A stretch of DNA of 64,000 nt, from positions 33,633-97,632 of the forward strand of contig DASXGW010000010.1 in assembly GCA_036488875.1 (NCBI GenBank), read 5' to 3'. This stretch comes from Candidatus Baltobacteraceae bacterium (GTDB lineage Bacteria; Vulcanimicrobiota; Vulcanimicrobiia; Vulcanimicrobiales; Vulcanimicrobiaceae). The notes beneath the pieces are model-generated. The model was not told the origin of the DNA and searched no databases. It saw nothing but the letters and a program-made list of their open reading frames with translations. Positions 7,631 through 16,111 of the stretch are shown one piece after another. A program made the translations under genes and the position numbers. The stretch's first letter is position 1; every line of letters begins with the position of its first letter.

Positions 7631-9361
7631 ATGTCACGCTCCGTAAAAATGCTTGTCTTCTGTTTCTCTACCGTTGCAATCTCAACCGGCTGTGGCGGCA
7701 GCGGTCCCACGTCATTCGTTCCACGCACGAGCGGAGCCGTTGCAACGAAAACTCCAGATTTAAAGACCATGGGCGTCAGCTTTCGCGTGCCGTCCCCGGA
7801 CCCTAAAATCGTAAAGACGATACGCGTCTCGCTCAAACAAGGCAAACGCGACTATCGATCGATTATCAAACTGGTGCGGGGAAACAGTACGTGTCACAAG
7901 TGGGAACAGGGGCTTCTTTGCGGCTTCTACGTCAAGCTCGCTCGTGACGACGTCACCTACGACATATCGTTTCTCGATAGTAAAGGACTAGTGACGTTCC
8001 GACGCTCGGACACAGTCGGCCCCAACTACGGCAATGGCCTCAAGTTCATTATCGTCAATCAATGGACGTCGGCAACGGTCAAGTTCAGCAATCCGATCAT
8101 GGGAGCTCCCCTTCGAATCCCCATCGACGTGACCGCGTATTATCAAGAAAAACGAGGGGCCGAGACCGAGACCGTCATCGGTCCGCAAGGATTCACGACT
8201 CCGATTCCACTCGTGGATACCGATAAAACCGGAGCCACCTCGCTGTCCACGACGAAGGTGACGTCGCCGGCAACCCAGGTGGTCCTCAACTATGACGGCA
8301 AGTCCTTCGTCAATCCGGAAGTCGGGTTGGCGATTCCGCGAGCGCGGCGACAAATGATGCTGCCTTTCGTGCACGACGAGGAGTACGAGCTGCCTTCGCA
8401 CGACGGCACCGCGACCAATGCCGGCTTTGGACGCATCATTCCCAACGCCGACGGTTCCATGACGTTTCTCGAAAATCAAGGCATCGGGCATATTACTGCC
8501 GACGGATCGATCTCGGAAACGAAACTGTCTGCGTACCCCTTCGATATTGTAAGAGGCCCGGACGGCAACTTTTGGGCGCTCGTCAACGACCAAACTTCCA
8601 ACAGCAGTCAAGCCCTGGCGCGTATAAATTCGGACGGCAGTCTTACGGAGTATCCGCTTACCGATTGGAGTTCGGGACCGCTGGTGCTCGGTCCCGACGG
8701 CAACTTCTGGATGCCCGCCTCAACGACCACAGGCCTGCTGCGCCGCGTGACGCCGTCCGGTGTAGTCGCCGATTTTCCCTTGGGGTCGCTTCAGCAAGTC
8801 GGCTTAGACGATCTCATCGTGGGGCCGGACGGGAATTTCTGGTTCGACGGATCGGCGGTTCGCTTTCCCGGCGCTTCGCCGGTTCCGTTCATCGCCAAGA
8901 TGACGGCGAGTGGCGCCTCCACGATGTTGTGGCTGCCCGGTACGATAAAGCCGTGCTGTGACGCGACGGTAGCGACGCTCACGTGGGCAGCGGGGGCTTT
9001 CTACACGGTAGCTACGAGCACGCTATCCAGCAAGAGGTTTTTCGAGCGTATAACCCCGGCGGGTTTGTTTCACGAGTTTCCGCCTAATCTCAACATCGCG
9101 CTTTCTGACCAGATCCCGCCGTTCAGCCCAACGGTTACGCTTGGTCCCGACGGCGCGCTATGGTATCCTTCGGCAGGCCTTTTCGACGTTCCATGCGTGC
9201 TCGGGCGTTCGACGACTCGCGGAGACGTTGCATTCGTGCAATTTGCCCGGACGTGCGCTGCGCCCAATGCTTCGCTCGCTCTGCCCGCTGCGCTGGCGGC
9301 CGGACCCGGTAACACGCTATGGTACGCGCGAGGGGATGTCATAGGGAAAGTTTCACTCTGA
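7631..9361 (+). CDS. streptogramin-lyase-like beta-propeller lipoprotein, paralogue of the upstream gene
   Basis: 576 residues, start ATG 7631, three bases after the upstream stop. Signal peptide with lipobox STGC (Cys21). Residues about 55-230 form a separate N-terminal region (FRVPSPDPKIVKTIRVSLKQ) of beta character that I do not recognise. Residues about 265-575 carry Vgb-type blades: GPDGNFWALV, GPDGNFWMPA, GPDGNFWFDG, GPDGALWYPS and GNTLWYARG. It probably works together with the preceding lipoprotein. The stop is six bases from the convergent dnaE2 stop, with no hairpin between. Confidence 0.8.
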   Translation: MSRSVKMLVFCFSTVAISTGCGGSGPTSFVPRTSGAVATKTPDLKTMGVSFRVPSPDPKIVKTIRVSLKQGKRDYRSIIKLVRGNSTCHKWEQGLLCGFYVKLARDDVTYDISFLDSKGLVTFRRSDTVGPNYGNGLKFIIVNQWTSATVKFSNPIMGAPLRIPIDVTAYYQEKRGAETETVIGPQGFTTPIPLVDTDKTGATSLSTTKVTSPATQVVLNYDGKSFVNPEVGLAIPRARRQMMLPFVHDEEYELPSHDGTATNAGFGRIIPNADGSMTFLENQGIGHITADGSISETKLSAYPFDIVRGPDGNFWALVNDQTSNSSQALARINSDGSLTEYPLTDWSSGPLVLGPDGNFWMPASTTTGLLRRVTPSGVVADFPLGSLQQVGLDDLIVGPDGNFWFDGSAVRFPGASPVPFIAKMTASGASTMLWLPGTIKPCCDATVATLTWAAGAFYTVATSTLSSKRFFERITPAGLFHEFPPNLNIALSDQIPPFSPTVTLGPDGALWYPSAGLFDVPCVLGRSTTRGDVAFVQFARTCAAPNASLALPAALAAGPGNTLWYARGDVIGKVSL

Positions 9362-9367
9362 GCTGTC

Positions 9368-12300
9368 TTAGTGAAAGTTGTGCGAGGCGACGCCGCGAGT
9401 GATGCCCTCCGAGTCGAAACTCCAAAAGCGCTGAGCGAGCAGATCGATGCAGCCGCCCTCCTTTTGAAGCTTCCCTTCGATCACGAGTACCGGCGACGTG
9501 CGAATGACGCGGCGATACTTTTCGTAGACGTCGGGACGCACGATCACGTTGACGATACCGGTCTCGTCCTCGAGCGTTAAAAAGACGAAGCCTTTAGCGG
9601 TTCCCGGCCGTTGACGCGTGATCACCATGCCGCCGACGCGGCAGACGAGATTGCGCGGCTGATCGCTCAACCGCGCGGCCGGAATGACGCGGCGCGCGTC
9701 GAGCTGCGCACGAAAGTGCGCGATCGCGTGCTCGTTGGGCGTCACGCCGGTCGACCAAAGATCGAACGCGGTCGCTTGCTTCGCGGTAACCGGCGCAAAT
9801 CGCACCGGCGGTTCGTCGACGTCCATTAGTTTGCCGAGTTCGCCGCGGGCCTCACGCTCGTCGAGAGCACGCAGCGCCCACATAGCGTCGCGGCGCGACG
9901 CAAACCAGGGAACGAACGCACCGGCGACGGCAAGATTCTCGATCGCCTCTTTCTCGAGCTGCGTGCGCTGCGCGAAGTCGAGAATGTCGCGAAACGCACC
10001 GCCGGCAAGCGCCGCCTCCAAACGCGTACGCTGCACGTCTCCTAATCCGCGCACCAGATGGAATCCCAAACGCAGTGCACCTTCGCCGTCGACGTGCGAC
10101 CAATACTCGCTGGCATTAACCTCGACCGGCTTGACCGCAACGCCGTGCCGCCGCGCGTCGTTGACGAGCACTTCGGTCGAATAAAACCCCATCGGCTGCA
10201 CGTTGAGAATCGCCGCCGCAAAGATTGCCGGATGGTGGCATTTCACGTACGCCGACGCGTACGCCAGCAGCGCAAAGCTCGCGGCGTGCGATTCGGGGAA
10301 TCCGTAATCGGCAAATCCTTCGAGCATGTGGAAGAGCTGCTCGGCGGCCGCGCGATCGATGCCGTTATTGACCATGCCCTCGACCAGGCGCGGATAGATC
10401 TCGTTCATGCGTTCGTGCGAGCGCTTGTGCCCCATCGCGCGGCGCAGCTGGTCGGCCTCTCCCGGCGTAAAGCCGGCCGCCTCGATCGCCATGCGCATTC
10501 CCTGTTCCTGAAAGAGCGGAACGCCCAGCGTTCGTTCCAGCACGTTCTTGAGTTTGGGATGCGGATACGTCACCGGTTCGAGCCCGGCCCGGCGCCGCAA
10601 GAACGGGTGGATCATCTGGCCCTGAATGGGACCTGGCCGAATGATCGCCACCTGCATCACGATGTCGTAGAAACATTCCGGTTTCATTCGTGGCAGCATC
10701 GATTGCTGCGCGCGCGATTCGATCTGAAAGACGCCGATCGTGTCGGCCTTCTGAATCATCGCGTAAGTGGGTTTGTCGTCCGGAGGGATCGTGTGCAGGG
10801 CTAACGGTTTCTGGTGAACCCGCTCGTGGATGCCGAACGCTTCGCGCAGCAGTGAGAGCATGCCCAGGCCGAGGAGATCGATCTTGATCAGACCGAGCTC
10901 TTGAAGGTCGTCTTTATCCCATTGAACGATCGTGCGGTCGCGCATCGTCGCCCATTCGACCGGAGCGACGCGGATCAACGGATCGCGCGTGATCACCATG
11001 CCGCCGGAGTGGATGCCCATGTGGCGGGGGAAACCGTCGATACGCTTGCAAAGCCACGCCAGATTCTCGCCGATGCGCGGCTGCAACGTCGCCGCAGCTT
11101 CTTCGAGCGACTCGCGCGCGTCGAGCTCGCGCGCCAGCACGTCGACTTCCTCTACGCTCAAGCCGAGCGCTTTGGCGACGTCGCGCAGTGCCGAGCGCGT
11201 TCGATAAGTGATCACTTCGGCAGCCATTGCCGCGTTGGCGCGGCCGTAGCGCTCGTAAATATACTGAATGACCTTTTCGCGGTCCTGATGCGCGAAATCG
11301 ATATCGATATCGGGAATTTCCTTACGTTCTTCCGACATGAAGCGTTCGAAGAGCAGCTTCATGCCGATCGGATCGACGGCGGTAATTCCCAGCGCGTAAC
11401 AGACCGCCGAGTTTGCCGCCGAGCCGCGGCCCTGGCACAGCACGCCCAGATCCTCAGCTTTACGCACGATATCCCAGACGATCAAAAAATATCCGGCGAG
11501 ATCCATTTTGGCGATGATGCCGAGCTCGTAATCGAGCTGGCGCTCAACGTCGGACGAAAAAGGCGTGGCGTAGCGTTCGGCAGCGCCGCGATAGACGAGC
11601 TCCCGCAGATACGACTGGCGCGTGTAGCCGTCGGGAACGGCGAAGAGCGGAAACTGTCCCACCAAACGTTCGAGCCTGAAACGACAGCGCTGCGCGATGG
11701 CGATCGTTCGTTCGATCGCTTCGGGATACGGCTCGAAAAGGCGCCGCATCGTATCGGGCGACTTCAAATGGTATTCGGCATTGGGACGCAGATGGTGGTC
11801 GGCGCGGGCGCGCTCGAGCGTCGTGCCGAGTTTCACGCAAGTCAGCACGTCGGCGACGGCGGCGTCGTCTTTATACGCGTACGCCACACCGTTGGTCGCC
11901 ACGAGCGGTACGTGCAGCTCGCGCCCAAGACGCACCAGCCGTTCGTTCCGCTGCGCTTCGGCAATCGTCAGGTGCTGCTGCAGCTCGAGATGGAAACGAT
12001 CGCCGAAAATCGCGATCGATCGCCGCACTTCTTCTTCATCCACCGTTTGAGAGAGCGCGATCAAACCGTCGCTTCGTCCGGTCAAGTCGGCGAGTTCCAA
12101 GCGTGCGTTGCCCTTGCTGCCGCGAAGCTGGGCGATCGAAACGAGCTCGCAAAGGTTGGCGTAGCCGCGTTCGTCTTCGACCAGCAGCACGATGCGCGCG
12201 CCGCCGGTAACCGTGAGCTCGCTTCCCACGATGGCGCCGATGCCGCGCATGCGCGCGCGCGACGCGAATCGTACGGCACCGTACAAACCGTCGCGATCGG

Positions 12301-12421
12301 TCAGCGCGACGGCTGCCAAACCTAAAGCGGCGGCACGATCGACGAGTTCTTCGGGGTGCGATCCGCCTTCTAGGAAGCTAAAGTTGGACCAGCAGTGTAA
12401 CTCTGCGTAAGCGGGCTCAAT
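9368..12421 (-). CDS. dnaE2: error-prone DNA polymerase III alpha subunit, DnaE2/ImuC type
   Basis: Replicative-type polymerase used for translesion synthesis with ImuA and ImuB. About 1017 residues from homology: a PHP domain begins AELHCWSNFSFLEGGSHPEEL, followed by the C-family polymerase core with CQGRGSAANSAVCYALGI and the catalytic acidic motif PDIDIDFAHQDREKV, then helix-hairpin-helix and an OB-fold (VCRVGGMVITRQRPGTAKG). Typical of DnaE2 length rather than the longer DnaE1. The frame has no ATG, GTG or TTG near the expected start. The only plausible local start is ATT at 12419-12421, overlapping the imuB stop (gATTGAg); otherwise it begins up to 180 bases inside imuB (open to 12601). 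Confidence 0.92.
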   Translation of the reverse strand: MEPAYAELHCWSNFSFLEGGSHPEELVDRAAALGLAAVALTDRDGLYGAVRFASRARMRGIGAIVGSELTVTGGARIVLLVEDERGYANLCELVSIAQLRGSKGNARLELADLTGRSDGLIALSQTVDEEEVRRSIAIFGDRFHLELQQHLTIAEAQRNERLVRLGRELHVPLVATNGVAYAYKDDAAVADVLTCVKLGTTLERARADHHLRPNAEYHLKSPDTMRRLFEPYPEAIERTIAIAQRCRFRLERLVGQFPLFAVPDGYTRQSYLRELVYRGAAERYATPFSSDVERQLDYELGIIAKMDLAGYFLIVWDIVRKAEDLGVLCQGRGSAANSAVCYALGITAVDPIGMKLLFERFMSEERKEIPDIDIDFAHQDREKVIQYIYERYGRANAAMAAEVITYRTRSALRDVAKALGLSVEEVDVLARELDARESLEEAAATLQPRIGENLAWLCKRIDGFPRHMGIHSGGMVITRDPLIRVAPVEWATMRDRTIVQWDKDDLQELGLIKIDLLGLGMLSLLREAFGIHERVHQKPLALHTIPPDDKPTYAMIQKADTIGVFQIESRAQQSMLPRMKPECFYDIVMQVAIIRPGPIQGQMIHPFLRRRAGLEPVTYPHPKLKNVLERTLGVPLFQEQGMRMAIEAAGFTPGEADQLRRAMGHKRSHERMNEIYPRLVEGMVNNGIDRAAAEQLFHMLEGFADYGFPESHAASFALLAYASAYVKCHHPAIFAAAILNVQPMGFYSTEVLVNDARRHGVAVKPVEVNASEYWSHVDGEGALRLGFHLVRGLGDVQRTRLEAALAGGAFRDILDFAQRTQLEKEAIENLAVAGAFVPWFASRRDAMWALRALDEREARGELGKLMDVDEPPVRFAPVTAKQATAFDLWSTGVTPNEHAIAHFRAQLDARRVIPAARLSDQPRNLVCRVGGMVITRQRPGTAKGFVFLTLEDETGIVNVIVRPDVYEKYRRVIRTSPVLVIEGKLQKEGGCIDLLAQRFWSFDSEGITRGVASHNFH

Positions 12422-13754
12422 CGTAGTTGCCTCGCAGATACCACTGCGTTCCCTGGCGATAAATGCGATAGAGTTCGCCGTCGTCCAATAATACGTCGTA
12501 CTCGTCGCGAACGACGTACGCATCGGAGAACCACCCGATCTCAACCCGCCACGGGCCCGAGCACTCGACGACGGCGCGCGGCGGCTTGGCATCCAATCCA
12601 ACGGCGGCGGGTTCGCCGTTGCGCACGCGAACGTCGATTTCGGTAACGGCTAGTAATCGCAACTGCGGAACCAGCGTTTCGCACGCAAGCTGCGAACGCT
12701 TGTCGTTCATCGGCTCGCGCTTGGGCGCGACGTATGGGTCGTAGGCGAAGCGCTCTTCGAGCACGTGCGCGCTGCGCGTGCGAGCTCGCCGTACCGGCTC
12801 GCCGAGCATCGCTTCCAATCGGGAAATCGCCACGGCGATCGCTTGCGGATCGAAATCGCCGTCGGCGAAGAGCGCAACCTTCTCGCCGCCTTCTTCGAGC
12901 CGCACCGCGCGTAAGCGCAGCCCGACGATGGGCGCCTCGAAACGTACCCCGTCGAGCTTTGCGCGCACGACGTCGAGCATGTCGCGTTCTCGAATCGTCG
13001 GCGATGCCAGCAGCACGTCGAAGCACCGGGTAGCCGCGTCTTCGAGCTCGACGTCGAGCTGCAGCGAACCGGCGCGCTTTCCGCACCGTTCTAAATCCGA
13101 GCAAATTCGAGAGAGCAGCACGCGCAGCGCAAAGATCACCTGGGCCTCGTCGTCGGCTCTTCCCTCGCCGAACATCGTCGCTTCGATCGCAACGGAGTGG
13201 GCGCGAGGAACCAATGGTGCCGGATCCCGGCCGCACGCGCAAGCGTGCCATCTCGCCGCTTCCGGTCCGAAACGGCGAACGAACGGTCCGTGAGGCATTC
13301 GCGCGAGATCGCCGATCCGCTCGATTCCCAAAAGACGCAAACGCTGCACTATTTTGGGGTCGATGTCCAGCAGCTCGAGCGAAAGCGGCGCGAGAAAGCC
13401 GCGCTCTTCGCCGGCGGGGCAAATCGTGCCGTTGCCAACGGATGCCGCGGCACGCGCGCACGTTTTATTGCTTCCGATTCCCAGCCGTGCGTCGAGAACG
13501 AACGGCGCGATCGCTTCGCGCGTACGCCGCATCCATTCGACCGGAGTTCCCGGACTGCCGTGCATATCGACAAACGCCAACCCGGGGCGCGCGTCGTCGA
13601 TCAGCGGCGAGACGGCATCGAGCGCGTCGAGCAGCTCTTCCCACGACGGGAGCTCCGCACTGGCGCTAACACACAGCAGCACGTGCCACCGCCCGCTTTT
13701 CGAAAGCCGCGGTTCGATGTTTGCGAACCTCGGCGCAAACGTCGTAGCCGGCAA
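12417..13754 (-). CDS. imuB: ImuB, Y-family polymerase-like mutagenesis protein
   Basis: 445 residues. Y-family polymerase-related protein that, in the known ImuA-ImuB-DnaE2 system, bridges the polymerase to the sliding clamp and is itself catalytically dead. The order is thumb/palm-like N-terminal region (RWHVLLCVSASAELPSWEELLDAL), helix-hairpin-helix segment (LRLLGIERIGDLARMP, GPFVRRFG), and little-finger-like C-terminal region ending in VRDEYDVLLDDGELYRIYRQ, which is characteristic of ImuB. Its start overlaps imuA by about 90 bases and its stop abuts dnaE2, so the cassette is one transcript. Sequence order and partners make the assignment firm. Confidence 0.88.
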   Translation of the reverse strand: MPATTFAPRFANIEPRLSKSGRWHVLLCVSASAELPSWEELLDALDAVSPLIDDARPGLAFVDMHGSPGTPVEWMRRTREAIAPFVLDARLGIGSNKTCARAAASVGNGTICPAGEERGFLAPLSLELLDIDPKIVQRLRLLGIERIGDLARMPHGPFVRRFGPEAARWHACACGRDPAPLVPRAHSVAIEATMFGEGRADDEAQVIFALRVLLSRICSDLERCGKRAGSLQLDVELEDAATRCFDVLLASPTIRERDMLDVVRAKLDGVRFEAPIVGLRLRAVRLEEGGEKVALFADGDFDPQAIAVAISRLEAMLGEPVRRARTRSAHVLEERFAYDPYVAPKREPMNDKRSQLACETLVPQLRLLAVTEIDVRVRNGEPAAVGLDAKPPRAVVECSGPWRVEIGWFSDAYVVRDEYDVLLDDGELYRIYRQGTQWYLRGNYD

Positions 13755-14361
13755 TCGTGCACCACACGCCGCGCTTTCCTACGATCTCCAGCCGGCCGCG
13801 GGTACAGTAGAGCCGCACGGCGGCAGCCGCCGCAAGCGGCGCGAGTCGCGCAGCTGCAGCGTGCGGGGGCGCAACGGCAACGAGCAAGATGCCGGTGCGA
13901 TGTGCCAGTCCGGCCAAACGCATCCAAACCGCAGCGCGCAACTCGGGAACGGGCACGAGTACCAAACGGCACGCCTTGGAGCGAATCAGGACGTCGGCCG
14001 CTCGCGCGACGCTCAGCGGCGACTGCGCGGGAACGATGAGGACGCGTTCCAATCGCGCGCCCGAGCGCGCCAAGTCCGGCGGGTATAACGCGCCGTCGTC
14101 GACGATTGCGGCAGCGGACCGGCGGGTCACCGAGGCCACGAGGCTGGCGGCAATGCTCCAACGGCCTGCCGGCCCTTCGAGCGTGACGAGCGAGCCCCTG
14201 GGGAAACCGCCGCCCAAGACCCGGTCGAGGGCCGGAACGGCCGAGGGAATTAACGACTCGACCCGAGGGCGGGGGGCGGCGAACGCAGCGTTATCGAGGT
14301 CCGCTTTTAGGGCGGCAAAGGCGGTATGGCGGGAGGGGGAAAGCTGACTCGGCATCGCCAT
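13666..14361 (-). CDS. imuA: ImuA, RecA-like protein of the mutagenesis cassette
   Basis: 231 residues. RecA/SulA-related first gene of the imuA-imuB-dnaE2 cassette. The region VPALDRVLGGGFPRGSLVTLEG matches the entry of the RecA fold; the P-loop position reads EGPAGRWS, so the Walker A Lys-Ser/Thr is not intact, as in many ImuA proteins. The C-terminus is Ala/Arg rich. The ATG at 14361 is only eight bases from the promoter -10 hexamer, implying a leaderless or nearly leaderless transcript. Transcription is predicted to be under LexA control from the operator at 14377-14390. Confidence 0.8.
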   Translation of the reverse strand: MAMPSQLSPSRHTAFAALKADLDNAAFAAPRPRVESLIPSAVPALDRVLGGGFPRGSLVTLEGPAGRWSIAASLVASVTRRSAAAIVDDGALYPPDLARSGARLERVLIVPAQSPLSVARAADVLIRSKACRLVLVPVPELRAAVWMRLAGLAHRTGILLVAVAPPHAAAARLAPLAAAAAVRLYCTRGRLEIVGKRGVWCTIAGYDVCAEVRKHRTAAFEKRAVARAAVC

Positions 14362-14369
14362 GGGAAACC

Positions 14370-14398
14370 ATGGTATCGAACATATGTTCGATAGTCAA
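14370..14398 (-). promoter_or_regulatory. SOS promoter of imuA-imuB-dnaE2 with LexA operator
   Basis: On the minus strand: -35 TTGACT (rc of 14393-14398), a 17-base spacer, and -10 TACCAT (rc of 14370-14375). The spacer is almost filled by the palindrome CGAACATATGTTCG (14377-14390), extended as TATCGAACATATGTTCGATA (14374-14393). This is the LexA/DinR consensus of Gram-positive type (CGAAC-N4-GTTCG), so LexA would block RNA polymerase directly. The imuA ATG is eight bases past the -10. Confidence 0.9.
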
Positions 14399-14409
14399 GG
14401 GCGGCGCCG

Positions 14410-15321
14410 CTAGTTCGTCTTTTTGGTGCTCACCGGCGAGTTGGAGCACAGCGCGGCGCTATCGAGCACCGATTTCGCCGCATCGTTTTCGCGCTTTTGC
14501 GTCTCGCCGATCGTCCAGTTCAATCCCTCGAGCAGGCGCGTGACCGGATTGTAGCCCAGCGTCAAACCCGGAACGTTCGCGAGATCGATGCTATAGGGAT
14601 TTTGCGGAAGTCCGGCTTGATTCGGATTACCGTACAGTGGGTTTGGCGACGGAGTCCCGTACTGGTGCGAACTCGTGAAATCGCTGTGCTGATTGACCGA
14701 CTCGATGTACTCTTGGCCCGAGTGCTGGAGATCGGCCATCTGTTGCGTATCGACGAAGCCGCTGATGATATCGAGCGAGGCCTGCTGAGTCGCCAGCGCT
14801 TTGAGCAGTTTCGCGCGAATGTCGGCAAGATGCGCGTCGTCTTCGGGAGTTCCCGAGCCGTGCGTCAGCTCCGGAGAATCGAGAATCTTCTCAATGGCGA
14901 TCGCGTTGTTGGCGATCGGACCGATCAAGTTTTCCATTCCGAGCAACGCCATGTTTTGCGACGGGTTGAGGAGAGTCTGGGCAGCACCACCGGTCGAGGG
15001 AGACCCTGGATTGTAACCGGCGTTCGCGCTCGTGCTGTTGTCGACGCCGTAGAGGCCGGCTTGATTATAACGCTTGAAGAGGTCGGGGCTCTTGCCAATG
15101 GTGCGATCGCTTTGCAGCATCATGCTCAAGGCCGGGGCTATGTGCTTGTGCAGTTCGCTGCACAACGGCCGAGTAATGATGTGATAGATCTGCGGAGGAG
15201 GCGTCCGCGTAGCAGCGGGCGCGGGAGTGGGAGCCGCCGCCGCGGCCGTCGGGGAAGCGGGAGCGATCGTGGCGAGCGCTACGATCAGCACCGCGGGGAG
15301 AGCCTTGTACATCCCTGCCAT
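14410..15321 (-). CDS. secreted protein of unknown function
   Basis: 303 residues with a signal peptide (MAGMYKALPAVLIVALATIAPASPTAAAAA, about 30 residues) and a short Ala/Pro/Thr linker. The rest is helical and polar, with IYHIITRPLCSELHKHIAPAL near the start, a Gly/Asn/Ser-rich stretch about 95-115, and two Cys in total (one at each end of the mature protein) that could form a disulfide. GGAG lies four bases before the ATG. I do not recognise the family. It is upstream of imuA but the SOS promoter separates them. Confidence 0.75.
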   Translation of the reverse strand: MAGMYKALPAVLIVALATIAPASPTAAAAAPTPAPAATRTPPPQIYHIITRPLCSELHKHIAPALSMMLQSDRTIGKSPDLFKRYNQAGLYGVDNSTSANAGYNPGSPSTGGAAQTLLNPSQNMALLGMENLIGPIANNAIAIEKILDSPELTHGSGTPEDDAHLADIRAKLLKALATQQASLDIISGFVDTQQMADLQHSGQEYIESVNQHSDFTSSHQYGTPSPNPLYGNPNQAGLPQNPYSIDLANVPGLTLGYNPVTRLLEGLNWTIGETQKRENDAAKSVLDSAALCSNSPVSTKKTN

Positions 15322-15371
15322 TCTACTCCCCCAACGGCTGTGGAGGCCTGCTTGTTACGCCTGAGCTTTGG

Positions 15372-15983
15372 TTAGTTTTTGCCAACCGCGCTGGCGAGCG
15401 AGAGCGTGCCGGCCTGAGCCAAGTCGTCGGCCGTCTGGCCGCCGTCGTGCGACCAAAGTTGCAGTTCGCCGGTCGACGAGAGCCACCGCGAGAACTGTAC
15501 GCGTGACGACGATCCGAGCACGTCGAGCGGAATCTTCATCGTCACCGTATAGCCGCCGCTGTACGATGCGGCCGCGGTGTCCCACCCGGCAGTATTGGCG
15601 GTGCTGTCGTCGGTGTGTTTGCCGTCGAGACCGACGCCCAGGTGATATCGCTGGCCCGTGCTTCCGCCGGGCCAAAGGTCGATGGCGACCGAATCGCCGC
15701 CGGGCAGACCGACGAGTTGTTCGCTTTGCGGAACGTCGAAGCGCACGTAGAGCGCCGAGTTATCGCGCACGACGTGAACGTCAGCGGGCTCGGCGACGCG
15801 ACCGCCGGACGAGTCGAACGCGAGCGTTGCGCTGCCGGCCTTACCAAATGCCGACGGCGCGTGCGGATCGAGCGACGGTGCTGAGGCAACTATTGGAACG
15901 TCGAGTGAGGTCGCTGCAAACGCCGGTGCTGCGCTCATCGTTATACTCAATGCGCCGGCAAGAGCGAGAATGGAACGTTTCAC
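15372..15983 (-). CDS. secreted CBM9/DOMON-like sugar- or ligand-binding domain protein
   Basis: 203 residues: signal peptide (MKRSILALAGALSITMSAAPAFA), then a single beta-sandwich domain of the CBM9-like type (ALYVRFDVPQSEQL, DSVAIDLWPGG, GYTVTMKIPLDVLG, FSRWLSSTGELQLWSHD). The same motifs occur in the same order in the N-terminal domain of the 730-residue outer-membrane protein encoded just upstream, so the two domains are paralogous. AGGAGAT lies six bases before the ATG. It is probably periplasmic and may share a ligand with its larger neighbour. Gap to the upstream gene is 128 bases. Confidence 0.75.
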   Translation of the reverse strand: MKRSILALAGALSITMSAAPAFAATSLDVPIVASAPSLDPHAPSAFGKAGSATLAFDSSGGRVAEPADVHVVRDNSALYVRFDVPQSEQLVGLPGGDSVAIDLWPGGSTGQRYHLGVGLDGKHTDDSTANTAGWDTAAASYSGGYTVTMKIPLDVLGSSSRVQFSRWLSSTGELQLWSHDGGQTADDLAQAGTLSLASAVGKN

Positions 15984-16111
15984 GATGGTACGATCTCCTT
16001 TGTCGATGAGTGTCGTTTAGTTGGCACATGTCTTTCGATCGATCGCGACATGTACGAGGGTTCGATGGCGGTGTTTCACGATGCCAGCGCGGTGACACAG
16101 CGCGACGTCAA

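Noticed and set aside
10901..12325. 474-residue plus-strand open frame
   Set aside because: Antisense to dnaE2; no domain, composition typical of a high-GC shadow frame.
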